Positions 11,801 through 18,823 of a stretch of 18,884 nucleotides of DNA are shown here, one piece after another. A program made the position numbers and the translations under genes. Origin of the DNA: Acanthaster planci. Its lineage: Eukaryota; Echinodermata; Asteroidea; Valvatida; Acanthasteridae. Where the stretch lies: assembly GCF_001949145.1 (NCBI RefSeq), contig NW_019091561.1:8745-27628 (forward strand), in the 5' to 3' direction. Under the pieces are notes generated by a model. That model saw only the letters and a program-made list of their open reading frames with translations, ran no database searches and was not told the origin of the DNA. Position 1 is the first letter of the stretch. Each line of letters starts with the position of its first letter.

Positions 11801-14800
11801 ACTCGGAAAGTCCTTGGTCAAGTACTTTTCAAGTACATGTACTTTTGTCCTAAAACCTTAATTTTTAATGAAATAGTGATGGTCTGAAGTCATCATTTTA
11901 TTTTGTAATTTTACCTTTGGGCACGATCATCAAAGGCCCATGTACATATACATGTACTTCAGCTTTGTTCCATCCTAACTAGCTCAATATGTGTCAGAGA
12001 ACTTGGTCCTCGACTACAACACTGGTGACACCTTGTACCACTCTTAAAAATAATCCATCGAGGGCCACTGAAATGTGAAACAAAAAATCAGACACTCTCA
12101 ATTTGTCTTCACAAAATTAAACCGTGGCATTACCTTCTAATCTTTTGCCAAAGTCCTCCACTGAGCTCCACTGCTCTGCTGCTAGCGTGACCTTCACACC
12201 CCCAAAGCTGTCTGCTACACCTTGCAACAAATTGTTGGCATTCTCAATCAGGCCACTAGTTTGAACTGGTCATTTGAAAGTAATGAAATGAGAAATACAT
12301 TTATTCATCATAACTAATTACAATACCATGGCTGAGCAAAAAAGGGAAAGAATTCAAAACAGATGACACCAAGTTTTCTTTCAGTTAAAAAGTAGAATTT
12401 AGCAGGAAAAATGAGGTAATCACGTAGAAAACAATTTTTCAGACCAGTCTTATCAGCTTCTAGGGTTTGTGCACATGGTGTCAAGCAGTGTCTATACATG
12501 TACCGGTATGGACGCTGCTTCCCCAAAAAGTAACAATTGGATACAAATGCACTGCTATTCAATGTTGTGTACAATGTACATGTCATTATCCGGCTGCTTT
12601 TTAAAAAATATCATCATCACCGAAGTGATTGAATTATATAAAAAGCACAATAAGTCATTAAGAAAACAGCGTAAGAAAAACGGCAGTAAAGAAAACACAA
12701 TTCTTATGAAAAGGGCATAAAATTTAACAACTGGTTAACCAACCTGAACATAAAATTGATTATAAAGATACACGTACATGTACATTTAACCCTAACACTC
12801 CCAAATCCTCCAATTTGATTTTACACACGCCCTCGGGGGTTAGGGTTAAATCTTAATTGCACATTTGAATTCATTCTCGTTTGATATTCTCTTTAAGTTG
12901 TGTTGCAACGGAGTTCCACAGTGTTGGTCCGGAATTAGCAAATGCCCCAACAGTATCACTGAGTTTATTAATGTGACTGAGAAATGTAAAGTTTCAAGGA
13001 ATCCTGACTTCGCAAACTGTGAGCACACTTCACGATCTTGACTTCACGATCAAGTCTGTCAAATAAGCTGGTGCCTTGTTATGTACGACCTTCCAAGAAC
13101 CAGTATCTTGAACTGCACATGTGCACGAACTGGAAGCCAACTGCAAATCTTTAATTGTGAGATCCATGTATACAGTGTGTAATCCCCCAACTATCCAAGT
13201 GGCATTGTTTTACAATTGCTTTAATTTGTCAAATCAATACACTGAGACACAGAGTTAACATACAAGTGGTTCAAGTACGAGGTTCAGCAGCTCCTTGGTT
13301 AAAATATTTCCGAATTCGATGCATGTTTGTATTGGTGCAATTGCACTTATTTACAGGCATGATTTACATGTGTATCAATACACAGTCTGCAATCCAACCA
13401 AATACCCAAACTACCAGTAGTACATGTACATGTACAAACACTGTCAACAATTTTTATATTGTGGTCAATTCCAACTTTAACTTGTCCAATATTAATTTCA
13501 TCTACACGTATGGTAGATGTTACTGAGATCCAAACAAAGTGACCTCTGTTTCAACTTGAGTTCCAACATCCAGGCTTGAACTGAGGCAAAACAGTGCTCA
13601 CCATCTTGCGGTGAATCTCTTTAATTGCTTGGTTTAGGAGCGACAAATTGCAATAACTGAGTATCATCAGCATACCCATAACTACTAATTATTAAAAACC
13701 TTAAAAAAAAAAGAATTTGAATCAGCCATCAAAAAAGCATGGGGCCCAAAAATGAACCTTGTGGAACAGCAAACTTGATTGACAAAATACTACCTGATAA
13801 AACTGCTGAACTAGACACTCTTTGATAACGATTACAGAGGTGATGATGCAAGCAGGCCTAACTGCAGTATCACAAAGTCCAAAATTGTTCTCCATAATTT
13901 GGAGTAACAAGTTACATGTAAATGTAAAGTGTATGGTCAACTTTATCAAATGCAGCACTAAGACTGGGTAACACCATCATATTCATACCGGTATTGAGGA
14001 GTTGATTATCCATGCATTGGAAGATACATGTATATCCGAAGCAATTCCACAAAGCATAGTCTCTTTATTTTGAAAAATTGATTGATACACTAGAAAAAGA
14101 TCATTCTTGCTATTTGTTCCACTAATTTTGATATGGACAACTTCCTGAATGGTCTATCAGGTCAGGAATTTCGTTTTTGAAGGGGCATGGCAATTTCTCA
14201 TTTGCAAAGGGCACTTGAAAATCAACTTGTCTATGGGCACATTTCAGTGGGCACTGAGGCAAAGATCAGCCCTGGACACAAAGGCAATTGCCTCCAGTGT
14301 CTATGTGAAGTTACAGCCATGGTTTATAATTCAATAGCTTAACCCCAACATCAGCTTCTTTATCAAAGGAACCACCACTTCCTGTTTCCATGCATTACAA
14401 TACAGCAAAACCACCAATTCTGAAGGAACAATTAACAAAATAACAATGTACATGAATGTAAGCACCAGGTACCGTACATTTTACTCTAAAATGTACACAG
14501 GTTGGCAGGGATTTTTTTGGTTCAATTAACAACCTGATTATCTTGAATTGAATTGTTTCAGATTCAATGCAGGAATTAAATGATTTATGATCACGATTAA
14601 ATTTTACTTAATTTTTAAGGGTACAACTCTTCTAAAGAATATAACAGGGTAAAACTTTGCTATAAATACAGACATTGGTTTTTATCAACCTTTTTTTCTA
14701 TTTTATTTTGGATTAAAATGCTGGTCATTATGCAGTGAAAAAATTCCTTGTACAATGTACAGTACATGCTTAATGAGTTTAATCACACAGGAGTCATTCC

Positions 14801-16053
14801 CAAGGAGCTGGATCAGGAATAAACCCGAAACATTTTGTGTTACCGAAATACGGTATAAAGAAGTCTCAAATATCCAAACCTACACATGTATGTAAACGTA
14901 TGTATATTTATAACCCTAACAGCCCCGAATCCTCCAATTTCAATATGATTTTGCGCACTCCCTAGGGAGTTAGGGATGTCTGTCGATGGTAATGAAATTT
15001 GCATGCCCTGATACACGTACTGGTACACAGCTGTACAAAAAGTCCCCTCATTTACATGTACTGTAGCTCTCAGCTAACATGTATCCATGTAGAATATTTT
15101 CTACGAACATTTTATCCAAGTGTCAGCTATTTGTAGCCTCATATAAAGGAACCATTTGGCAAATACTGGTATGTACCGGTACATGGACATGTACGGTATG
15201 TGTGATTGATCGCCTTTTTTCACTCACACTAACAGATCCTTCCGGGAAAGAGTTCCATATATGGTGTGAATACAACTTGACATCCCCCCCCGCACAAACC
15301 CTATGAGACTGGTCTGAATAGTTCTGTTTAGCTAAGTACACGACTTGGTTTTTCTGTAATAAATTGAACTTTTCTGGACATGTTTTTGCTTTCTGAAGGC
15401 AAATACGAGTAGGTCACTGAAGGGAATAACTATTGGTGTCCGCAAATGGAACTATTCCCTCCTTCTATTTTGCAGCTCCCAGTTAAGAACCCCTCCCATT
15501 TTGGGAGTACAGGTAGGATCTACACACGTACAGATACCATATTGGCTTGGCGTACATACAGTACATGTATATGTACTGCAGATGTGTAATGTTGAAAGGT
15601 TTAAGTGGTCATTAATTAGCTATTATGTGATTTTAATCAACTTGATTTAAATCTCTTAATTTCAATAACATTTTATTTTTTTATAAAAAAAAGAAAGAAA
15701 CAATTTCAGACTAGGCAGGCCCATAGGCTGGGGGGATTCAGGGGGGGGTTCGAACAAACACCTGTTCGGTCGCCAAATTGATTTTAGCACCCCCGCACGA
15801 GTAAGTGAACAAAGCTACATGTAGAGGGGAACAAATTGTCGCAAGCATCCACTTGCCAAACGTTGTGCAACGTTGTTTTCATGAATTTGTTCCCCTCTGT
15901 TAAATCTACTGAGCATGCGCACATGAAATGTGAAAAAAGCTCATTAACAACATGATTAAGACATGTACATGTATATATATGTAGGCCTAGGCCTAAATAA
16001 ATGTACATGTAACTGTAAGATAACTCATATGACTTACCAGAATTTGAATCCAT
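5647..16053 (-). CDS. NUDT6: NUDT6-type Nudix hydrolase, complete gene in seven coding exons
   Basis: Joining 16053-16038, 12265-12134, 9286-9195, 8453-8348, 7484-7374, 6929-6727 and 5829-5647 gives an intact 280-residue protein; every junction is GT-AG and every phase matches. Residues about 20-110 form the NUDT6-family N-terminal domain (FGGVKVTL, GIWLKISL, FVFHHAQPSYVMM-RWLP). Residues 117-220 form the Nudix fold. Its Nudix box at residues 148-170 fits G-x5-E-x7-REU-x-EE-x-GU exactly, with E163, E166 and E167 as metal ligands. Family members cleave nucleoside-diphosphate-linked substrates with Mg2+; the physiological substrate of NUDT6 is unsettled. Plant NUDT homologues share the N-terminal domain, including the HHA-P-Y-M pattern. 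Human NUDT6 is 316 residues with a longer N terminus and is antisense to FGF2; no FGF gene is visible here. The start codon has a good context (AAAATGG). Confidence 0.92.
5830..6726 (-). other. NUDT6 intron 6, nothing recognised
   Basis: This is an 897-base GT-AG intron between exon 6 and exon 7. It contains long chance open frames on both strands with no family resemblance. No repeat or RNA gene was recognised. Confidence 0.8.
6727..6929 (-). CDS. NUDT6: NUDT6 coding exon 6, Nudix box catalytic helix
   Basis: The exon encodes residues 154-220. EELAETAKREVLEETGI completes the Nudix box across the junction. FRHQHKYRFGLSDIYFVC matches the family block (human RQQHTNPGAFGKSDMYIIC), and ACPQEIEECKWMD ends the fold. 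All catalytic glutamates are present. The acceptor is TGTATTCAG| and the donor GAT|GTGAGT, phase 0. The frame stays open into the following intron, but that extension resembles nothing and crosses the consensus donor. Confidence 0.95.
6930..7373 (-). other. NUDT6 intron 5, nothing recognised
   Basis: This is a 444-base intron splitting the Nudix box between Leu152 and Gly153 (the Gly codon is split). It has donor GTGAGA and a pyrimidine-rich acceptor ending TTGTATTCAG. I saw no other feature in it. Confidence 0.85.
7374..7484 (-). CDS. NUDT6: NUDT6 coding exon 5, start of Nudix fold
   Basis: The exon encodes residues 117-152: VGGFV, the LLVIKEK strand, then MWKLPGGHSDL, which begins the Nudix box (W-K-[FL]-P-G-G). 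The donor is CTTG|GTGAGA. The acceptor TATTGAAG| is weak, but it is the only one that joins the G of exon 4 to GG GTT and keeps I-G-V-G-G, as in family members (HQVGVAG). Confidence 0.9.
7485..8347 (-). other. NUDT6 intron 4, contains one short repeat copy
   Basis: This 863-base intron contains a minus-oriented copy of the short telomere-motif-ended repeat at about 7622-7681. It also has a CACCTG-rich patch, CACCTGCACACAGGTG, at about 7585-7600, which is palindromic. The rest is unremarkable AT-rich sequence. Confidence 0.75.
7622..7681 (-). repeat. Copy of short telomere-motif-ended repeat
   Basis: Read on the minus strand, this copy goes from CTAACAGTCCC through AATCCTCCAATTTCAATGTG to CCTCGGGGGTTGGGG. 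It aligns over its whole length with the copies at 12785-12850 and 14911-14976. The conserved core on the plus strand is TGAAATTGGAGGATT. Its ends are more degraded than those of the 12785 copy. Confidence 0.7.
8348..8453 (-). CDS. NUDT6: NUDT6 coding exon 4, HHA motif
   Basis: The exon encodes residues 81-115. It contains FVFHHAQPSYVMMIRWLP, the most conserved block of the family N-terminal domain, followed by NQLPGYSHTYIG leading into the Nudix fold. In the human protein the equivalent is GFCFHHAE...LTLWL...LPGYASHQVG. The acceptor is CACATGTAG| and the donor CATAG|GTAGGC; it ends with one base of a Gly codon. Confidence 0.93.
8454..9194 (-). other. NUDT6 intron 3, nothing recognised
   Basis: This is a 741-base GT-AG intron with donor GTACGT and acceptor CACATGTAG. 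No repeat, gene or RNA was recognised beyond isolated TACATGTA-like words. Confidence 0.8.
9195..9286 (-). CDS. NUDT6: NUDT6 coding exon 3, N-terminal domain
   Basis: The exon encodes residues 51-80 after a split Asp codon. SVEYWKS, then GIWLKISLQETELIPEAVK, matches the W-x-x-x-G-[KR]-x-x-[VI]-W-[LI]-K/H-[IL]-P/S segment of NUDT6 and of plant NUDT homologues. The acceptor is TCTAATCTCACAG| and the donor AAG|GTACGT; the exon ends in phase 0. Confidence 0.92.
9848..10141 (-). mobile_element. tRNA-derived SINE
   Basis: On the minus strand the head shows RNA polymerase III promoter elements: an A-box-like TGGCGCAGTGG (10120-10130) and a B box GGTTCGATTCCCG (10076-10088), spaced as in a tRNA. The body contains GGGTTTTCCTCCCACC, resembling conserved central domains of widespread metazoan SINEs, and the tail is A/T-rich with AATAAATAATAA. 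It is not a functional tRNA, because the acceptor stem and cloverleaf do not close. SINEs of this type move using a partner LINE's machinery. No clear target-site duplication was found, so the borders are approximate. Confidence 0.85.
10187..10213 (+). repeat. Partial copy of the short repeat
   Basis: CCTTAACAGTCCTCAATCCTC resembles the left half of the repeat seen at 14911 (CCCTAACAG...CGAATCCTCC). It lies next to a G-run and the 5' end of the SINE. The match is partial, so the call is tentative. Confidence 0.35.
10307..10347. repeat. (TACATG)n microsatellite
   Basis: This is an almost uninterrupted run of ACATGT hexamers, a self-complementary unit, followed by further TACATGTA clusters up to about 10420. 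Smaller arrays stand at 11724-11743 and 13421-13436. Being palindromic it can fold on either strand. Confidence 0.9.
11724..11743. repeat. Short (TACATG)n array
   Basis: Three TACATG units plus TA form a 20-base perfect palindrome in intron 2 of the Nudix gene. Confidence 0.85.
12134..12265 (-). CDS. NUDT6: NUDT6 coding exon 2, start of N-terminal domain
   Basis: The exon encodes residues 7-49 plus split codons at both ends. The recognisable part is DSFGGVKVTL, matching the FGG-[IV]-x-V-x-L start of the NUDT6 N-terminal domain, followed by an acidic/aromatic helix, AEQWSSVEDF. The acceptor is ATGACCAG| and the donor GAAG|GTAATG. An alternative acceptor at ACTAG| nine bases inside would not fit exon 1 phase. 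Confidence 0.88.
12785..12850 (+). repeat. Short repeat with perfect 12-bp terminal inverted repeats
   Basis: The ends TTTAACCCTAAC (12785-12796) and GTTAGGGTTAAA (12839-12850) are exact reverse complements, and the 66-base unit between them aligns to other copies in the window. The inverted ends suggest a very small MITE-like element or a palindromic repeat. The TTAGGG in the ends matches the animal telomere unit, which may be coincidence. It abuts the 3' side of the LINE remnant. Confidence 0.75.
12851..14171 (-). mobile_element. Decayed non-LTR retrotransposon (CR1/L2-style LINE), reverse transcriptase remnant
   Basis: Translating the minus strand in shifting frames gives, in order, the landmarks of a LINE reverse transcriptase: SKLVEQIA (near 14120), SAAFDKVDHT (13930-13959), VPQGSFLGPMLF (about 13732-13767), YADDTQLL with the catalytic YADD at 13663-13674, KAPAYLTDL (about 13050-13078), and the C-terminal FANSGPTLWNSVATQL (about 12900-12945), which corresponds to the F-x-x-x-GP-x-LWNSLP block of the CR1/L2 group. 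Frameshifts and stops separate these blocks, so it is a pseudogene. The endonuclease domain was not seen, consistent with 5' truncation. It lies in the same orientation as the host gene. Confidence 0.88.
13421..13436. repeat. Short (TACATG)n array within the LINE remnant
   Basis: TACATGTACATGTACA interrupts the decayed LINE between the YADD block and the C-terminal block. It is probably a later expansion of the locally common palindrome. Confidence 0.8.
14911..14976 (+). repeat. Copy of short telomere-motif-ended repeat
   Basis: This copy starts TAACCCTAACAG, has the core AATCCTCCAATTTCAATATG, and ends CCCTAGGGAGTTAGGG. The inner seven bases CCCTAAC and GTTAGGG remain reverse complements; the outer ends have diverged. 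It aligns end to end with the copies at 12785 and, reversed, 7622. Confidence 0.75.
15730..15748 (+). repeat. G-run patch
   Basis: Six G at 15730-15735 and eight G at 15741-15748 are separated by ATTCA, then TTCGAACAAACACC follows. The patch sits after an A-rich stretch (15684-15700) and could belong to a dispersed repeat, but no second copy is present in this window. Confidence 0.55.
15823..15898. repeat. Hairpin-like inverted repeat, 15-bp perfect arms
   Basis: The arms AGAGGGGAACAAATT (15823-15837) and AATTTGTTCCCCTCT (15884-15898) are exact reverse complements. Inside the loop is a second palindrome, AACGTTGTGCAACGTT (15859-15874). No target-site duplication is obvious. It could be a tiny DNA-transposon derivative or a structured site in intron 1, about 150 bases downstream of exon 1 of the Nudix gene. 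Confidence 0.7.
16038..16053 (-). CDS. NUDT6: NUDT6 coding exon 1 (16 bases, start codon)
   Basis: The exon reads ATG GAT TCA AAT TCT G (MDSNS plus one base) and ends at an ideal donor, CTG|GTAAGT. The single left-over base joins the TT of exon 2 to make a valine codon. The ATG has A at -3 and G at +4. The exon was chosen because phase and donor both fit and the frame upstream of exon 2 is closed by TGA. It is small and 3.8 kb from the next exon, so cDNA support would be valuable; an alternative upstream first exon is possible. Confidence 0.75.
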
Positions 16054-17640
16054 TTTAAATCTTTTAAGAACAAAGATGATTTGCCAATTTCAGCGGTGCT
16101 GGTTGGCTGGGAGGACTAAATACACAAATGATTTGGCCAAAAATTAAACAGATAATTTAGTCCACATGCTCCCCGCTTTGTTTTCGTCTTGTCACTGGTT
16201 GTTCACCGTGTTTAGGCCGTTGTTCATGTTGTTTTTGTTACACCAGGACACTATACACTTCACACGATCCACAGCAAGTACCTAACAACCTCCGGGGTGA
16301 CCATGCAATCACAGCAGCATCATTCACGGCACTAATTTCTGAACTAGGACACATTTATACAGCAAAATATCAGAACATGCGATTCACTGAGTGCCAAATC
16401 CGTCCCACAGCTGTTTCTGATTTTGCAACGAAAGTGTCAAAACAATGGATGGGGTCAAGAGAGGGCGCTCGTTGTAGTTTTCTTGGAATGGCGCGCCGGT
16501 GCATGACGTCACTACGCAAAACTCGTGCTGTATCGAAAGCCCAGTTTAAAAACACACATATATGCAGGATAAGGGACCAACTACAGGAATTGCATTGTAA
16601 TACGACACAGATCAAAAACTTCCTCTTGGCTCCCTAGGAAGTTTGTGAGAGCGCTGTTAAAGGGTGCCATAATTGAGGTTGTTTAATTACTCCTGTTTGT
16701 TTGTCTGCGCGTGACATATGATCTGGTTGTCAGTAACGAAATCATATAGTCTAAAAGAAAATCCTCTTGGGTATTTCATGACTTTTGTGATAAAGTCTGA
16801 AGTGTAGGGACATTGCTGTTGCACTATGAATAAAATGTACGTAGTTCTGTGTTTGATAGAAGAGCTTTGCATATCGACTGCTTTCATGATTACTTTTTTC
16901 CTTCAAGAAATGGAATTTGTCCCTCAAGGCTGTAGTTTCTGAGGACGCCTACATGTATGTATTGCAGTGCCCCGGGTAGTTAGTTGGGTCAATACATCAA
17001 AGTTGAGTATTACAAGCAACATCTTGCGTGTCTGTCTACGTCTACATACCACGTCCATTGCTTGTTGAATTCATGTTGAGAATGGCTTCCTTGTACCGTC
17101 CCATTCAAACCATCCCTATCACATTAGTAGGCTACTTGGCAACTAAATTTAAGCCCGTAGAGAGAGTATCTCGAACGTAAAGCCTGTGTAAATATTAATA
17201 CGCCTTTAGTTTTGTTTTTGGTAGCCTGCAGTATTTTAGTACATGCAGTATCCGGTTCGTAAGTGTGACGCCACTTCAGTTTAAACCACGCCCACTGCAC
17301 AAGATACACGACCATCGCAGGTACGTTAGTTCGCGGTAAATTGACGTTATTTCATCTTTTGATTTCACGTGTCGAGTCATCCTGAAAGACTCTTCCACAG
17401 AAATTTGCAGCCTGAAAGTCTGAATTTAACACACCTTTATATATTTTGTGTCTTGACTCCTTACTTTCAATCGTCTGATCGTATTAAGAATTGAATCTGA
17501 CACATACAGCCTCGTTTTCAAACGCGGGAGTGCGCACATCGACGCTAAAAGCGCCGTATTGGGATCCTCTATGGGTTTGCAACATTACGTGTAACTGAAA
17601 TAGGAGGTCACCAACCTGTGACATTATTGTTCAAAATACT
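16054..17640. other. 5' flank of the Nudix gene, promoter region without recognised gene
   Basis: No protein family is recognisable on either strand. The segment at about 16460-16530 is locally rich in CpG (GGCGCGCC, TGACGTCA) and is a plausible core promoter or distal 5' UTR area for the minus-strand Nudix gene. Plus-strand donor-like sites occur (GTAAGTGT at 17258, GTACGTTA at 17332), but no exon can be supported. Confidence 0.5.
16504..16511. promoter_or_regulatory. Consensus CRE palindrome TGACGTCA
   Basis: This is an exact full cAMP response element (CREB/ATF binding site), 451 bases upstream of the Nudix start codon, inside a CpG-rich patch that also contains GGCGCGCC. Full CREs are often found near animal promoters. 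Being symmetric, it could serve either direction. Occupancy is unproven. Confidence 0.5.
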
Positions 17641-17818
17641 GCGCCATTAATAGACTCCTTGTATAAGCGGCCAAACTGTGAACGCCATGTTCCAGGAAGT
17701 GGGTCGCTAAAATAATTCTCAGTGCAATGAGTGAAATCTTGGCAGAGAAATTTCTCGCTACAAAACCATCTGCAACTCTCTCTTAGTTTGAGAAACTTAG
17801 AATCAACGTTGAAGAGTG
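17641..17818 (+). promoter_or_regulatory. Possible promoter and untranslated first exon of a rightward gene
   Basis: The CpG-containing patch carries GCCATGTT (17684-17691, YY1-like) and AGGAAGT (17694-17700, ETS core) directly upstream of a stretch that ends at a strong plus-strand donor, GAGTG|GTGAGTAC at 17818/17819. A 19-codon frame, ATG at 17727 to TAG at 17784-17786, would be an upstream ORF. The rest of such a gene would lie beyond the right edge. The evidence is motif-level only. Confidence 0.3.
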
Positions 17819-17850
17819 GTGAGTACACATTTTAGTTACGAGTCAAAGTT

Positions 17851-17872
17851 TAATAATAATAATAATAATAAT
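17851..17872 (+). repeat. (TAA)n microsatellite
   Basis: Seven TAA units are followed by an A-rich segment containing ACATTTCAAAGCGTTGTACATT. Such TAA arrays often sit at the end of a retroelement, so the flanking A-rich DNA may be a worn repeat. Confidence 0.85.
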
Positions 17873-18240
17873 GAATTATTTAAAAAAGCTTTCCATATCA
17901 ATGACATTTCAAAGCGTTGTACATTAAAATGCAAAAATTAAATTAACTTTAAACAATTAAAACAAAGTAACAGGAGTTATAAAACAAAATTAAGAATTAA
18001 GCAGTAAAAACTAAACATTTAAATTAAAATATTAGCTGATGCTTGGCACAAGAGAATTGGAGTAGAGGTGGACATGTGTTATGAATTGGTTAGTCATTTG
18101 TCATCCATTCTTCAGCGATAAAGTAGGGAAAAGATCGAGCGTGTCAGCAATTGCATCACGAACGAGGGAGGCTAGCCCTGTTTCCTGGTTCGTTGGTTTT
18201 TATGGGTGCGGTGGAGACGGTGTTTTGGGCGTGGAGGACG

Positions 18241-18275
18241 CAAAGTGGCCACCTGCTTTTCTGCTACCAGAAAAG
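18241..18275 (+). repeat. GGCCA-centred repeat, copy A, with hairpin
   Basis: CAAAGTGGCCACCTGCTTTT is similar to copies B (18326) and C (18801, reversed). It runs straight into a perfect palindrome CTTTTCTG-CTAC-CAGAAAAG (18256-18275). Confidence 0.6.
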
Positions 18276-18325
18276 TAGGAAAGGAAGTTTTATCACAGTG
18301 TTTATAACATGTTCGATCGCTGGCA

Positions 18326-18373
18326 GCCGAAAAATGGCCAATCTGCTTTTCTCCTTTCGAGCAGGCAGAAAGG
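18326..18373 (+). repeat. GGCCA-centred repeat, copy B, with hairpin
   Basis: GCCGAAAAATGGCCAATCTG then CTTTT aligns with copy A and with copy C reversed. It is followed, as in copy A, by an inverted repeat with arms CTCCTTTC and GAAAGGAG. Confidence 0.6.
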
Positions 18374-18800
18374 AGGATCAGACGTTTTGACAACAACCCT
18401 GAATTGTACATTTTTTCATAACAGAGAAGCAGATTTAGGTGGCTTTAAAGTGTTTTTTTTTGCCATCCAAGGGCCATGAACGGGGTCGTGAACCCTTGTT
18501 ATGACCATTTCCTTTCCATGAGATTGAAGACGTCTACCAATAATTACGGTACATCTATCTTTTGTAATGAAAGATTCCAATGTTTCCCAAGCAAGCCTGT
18601 GTGTCTATTGGATGATAGCTGTAAAACTGCATTTCATTTCAGCTGCTATTTGCTCTGCCTCACAGGGACACTGATACTGCCGTGTGGGATTGGTCCCCAG
18701 GAAGCATGGTTAGGTATTGGTTTCTACGTCTTCACTTCCAAAACGGAAACGGTCGTAACCTACCGGTTCATGATCCCATTCACTGCCCACTGAGGACAAA

Positions 18801-18823
18801 AAAGCGGATGGCCACTTTTCGGC
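18801..18823 (-). repeat. GGCCA-centred repeat, copy C, inverted
   Basis: On the minus strand this reads GCCGAAAAGTGGCCATCCGC then TTT, nearly matching copy B. It lies in opposite orientation about 450 bases away, so copies B and C form a large inverted pair. Confidence 0.55.

Larger units (their letters stand above)
9287..12133 (-). other. NUDT6 intron 2 with SINE and microsatellite
   Basis: This 2847-base intron holds a minus-strand tRNA-derived SINE (about 9848-10141), a partial short-repeat fragment at about 10187-10213, a TACATG microsatellite cluster at 10307-10420 and a smaller one at 11724-11743. From 10450 to 12133 I saw no gene. Confidence 0.75.
12266..16037 (-). other. NUDT6 intron 1 with LINE remnant and short repeats
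   Basis: This is a 3772-base intron between the tiny first coding exon and exon 2. It contains a decayed LINE in the same orientation as the gene (about 12851-14171), two copies of the short repeat (12785-12850 and 14911-14976), a G-rich patch near 15730-15750 and a hairpin-like inverted repeat at 15823-15898. No other gene was seen. Confidence 0.7.

Noticed and set aside
12785-12850. Interstitial telomere array
   Set aside because: Only one to two TTAGGG-like units occur at each end, in inverted orientation, within a repeat that has copies elsewhere. There is no tandem array.
15784-16037. Continuation of the exon 1 frame into intron 1
   Set aside because: It passes an ideal donor CTG|GTAAGT and translates low-complexity intron sequence.
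16377-16637. An 86-codon plus-strand open frame upstream of the Nudix gene
   Set aside because: No recognisable domain, an overlapping opposite-strand frame of similar length, and a location in the promoter-like CpG patch make a protein unlikely.
17631-17828. A 65-codon minus-strand frame near the right promoter-like patch
   Set aside because: No recognisable motif, no phase-compatible splice partner seen, and the same DNA reads better as a plus-strand 5' exon with a donor.
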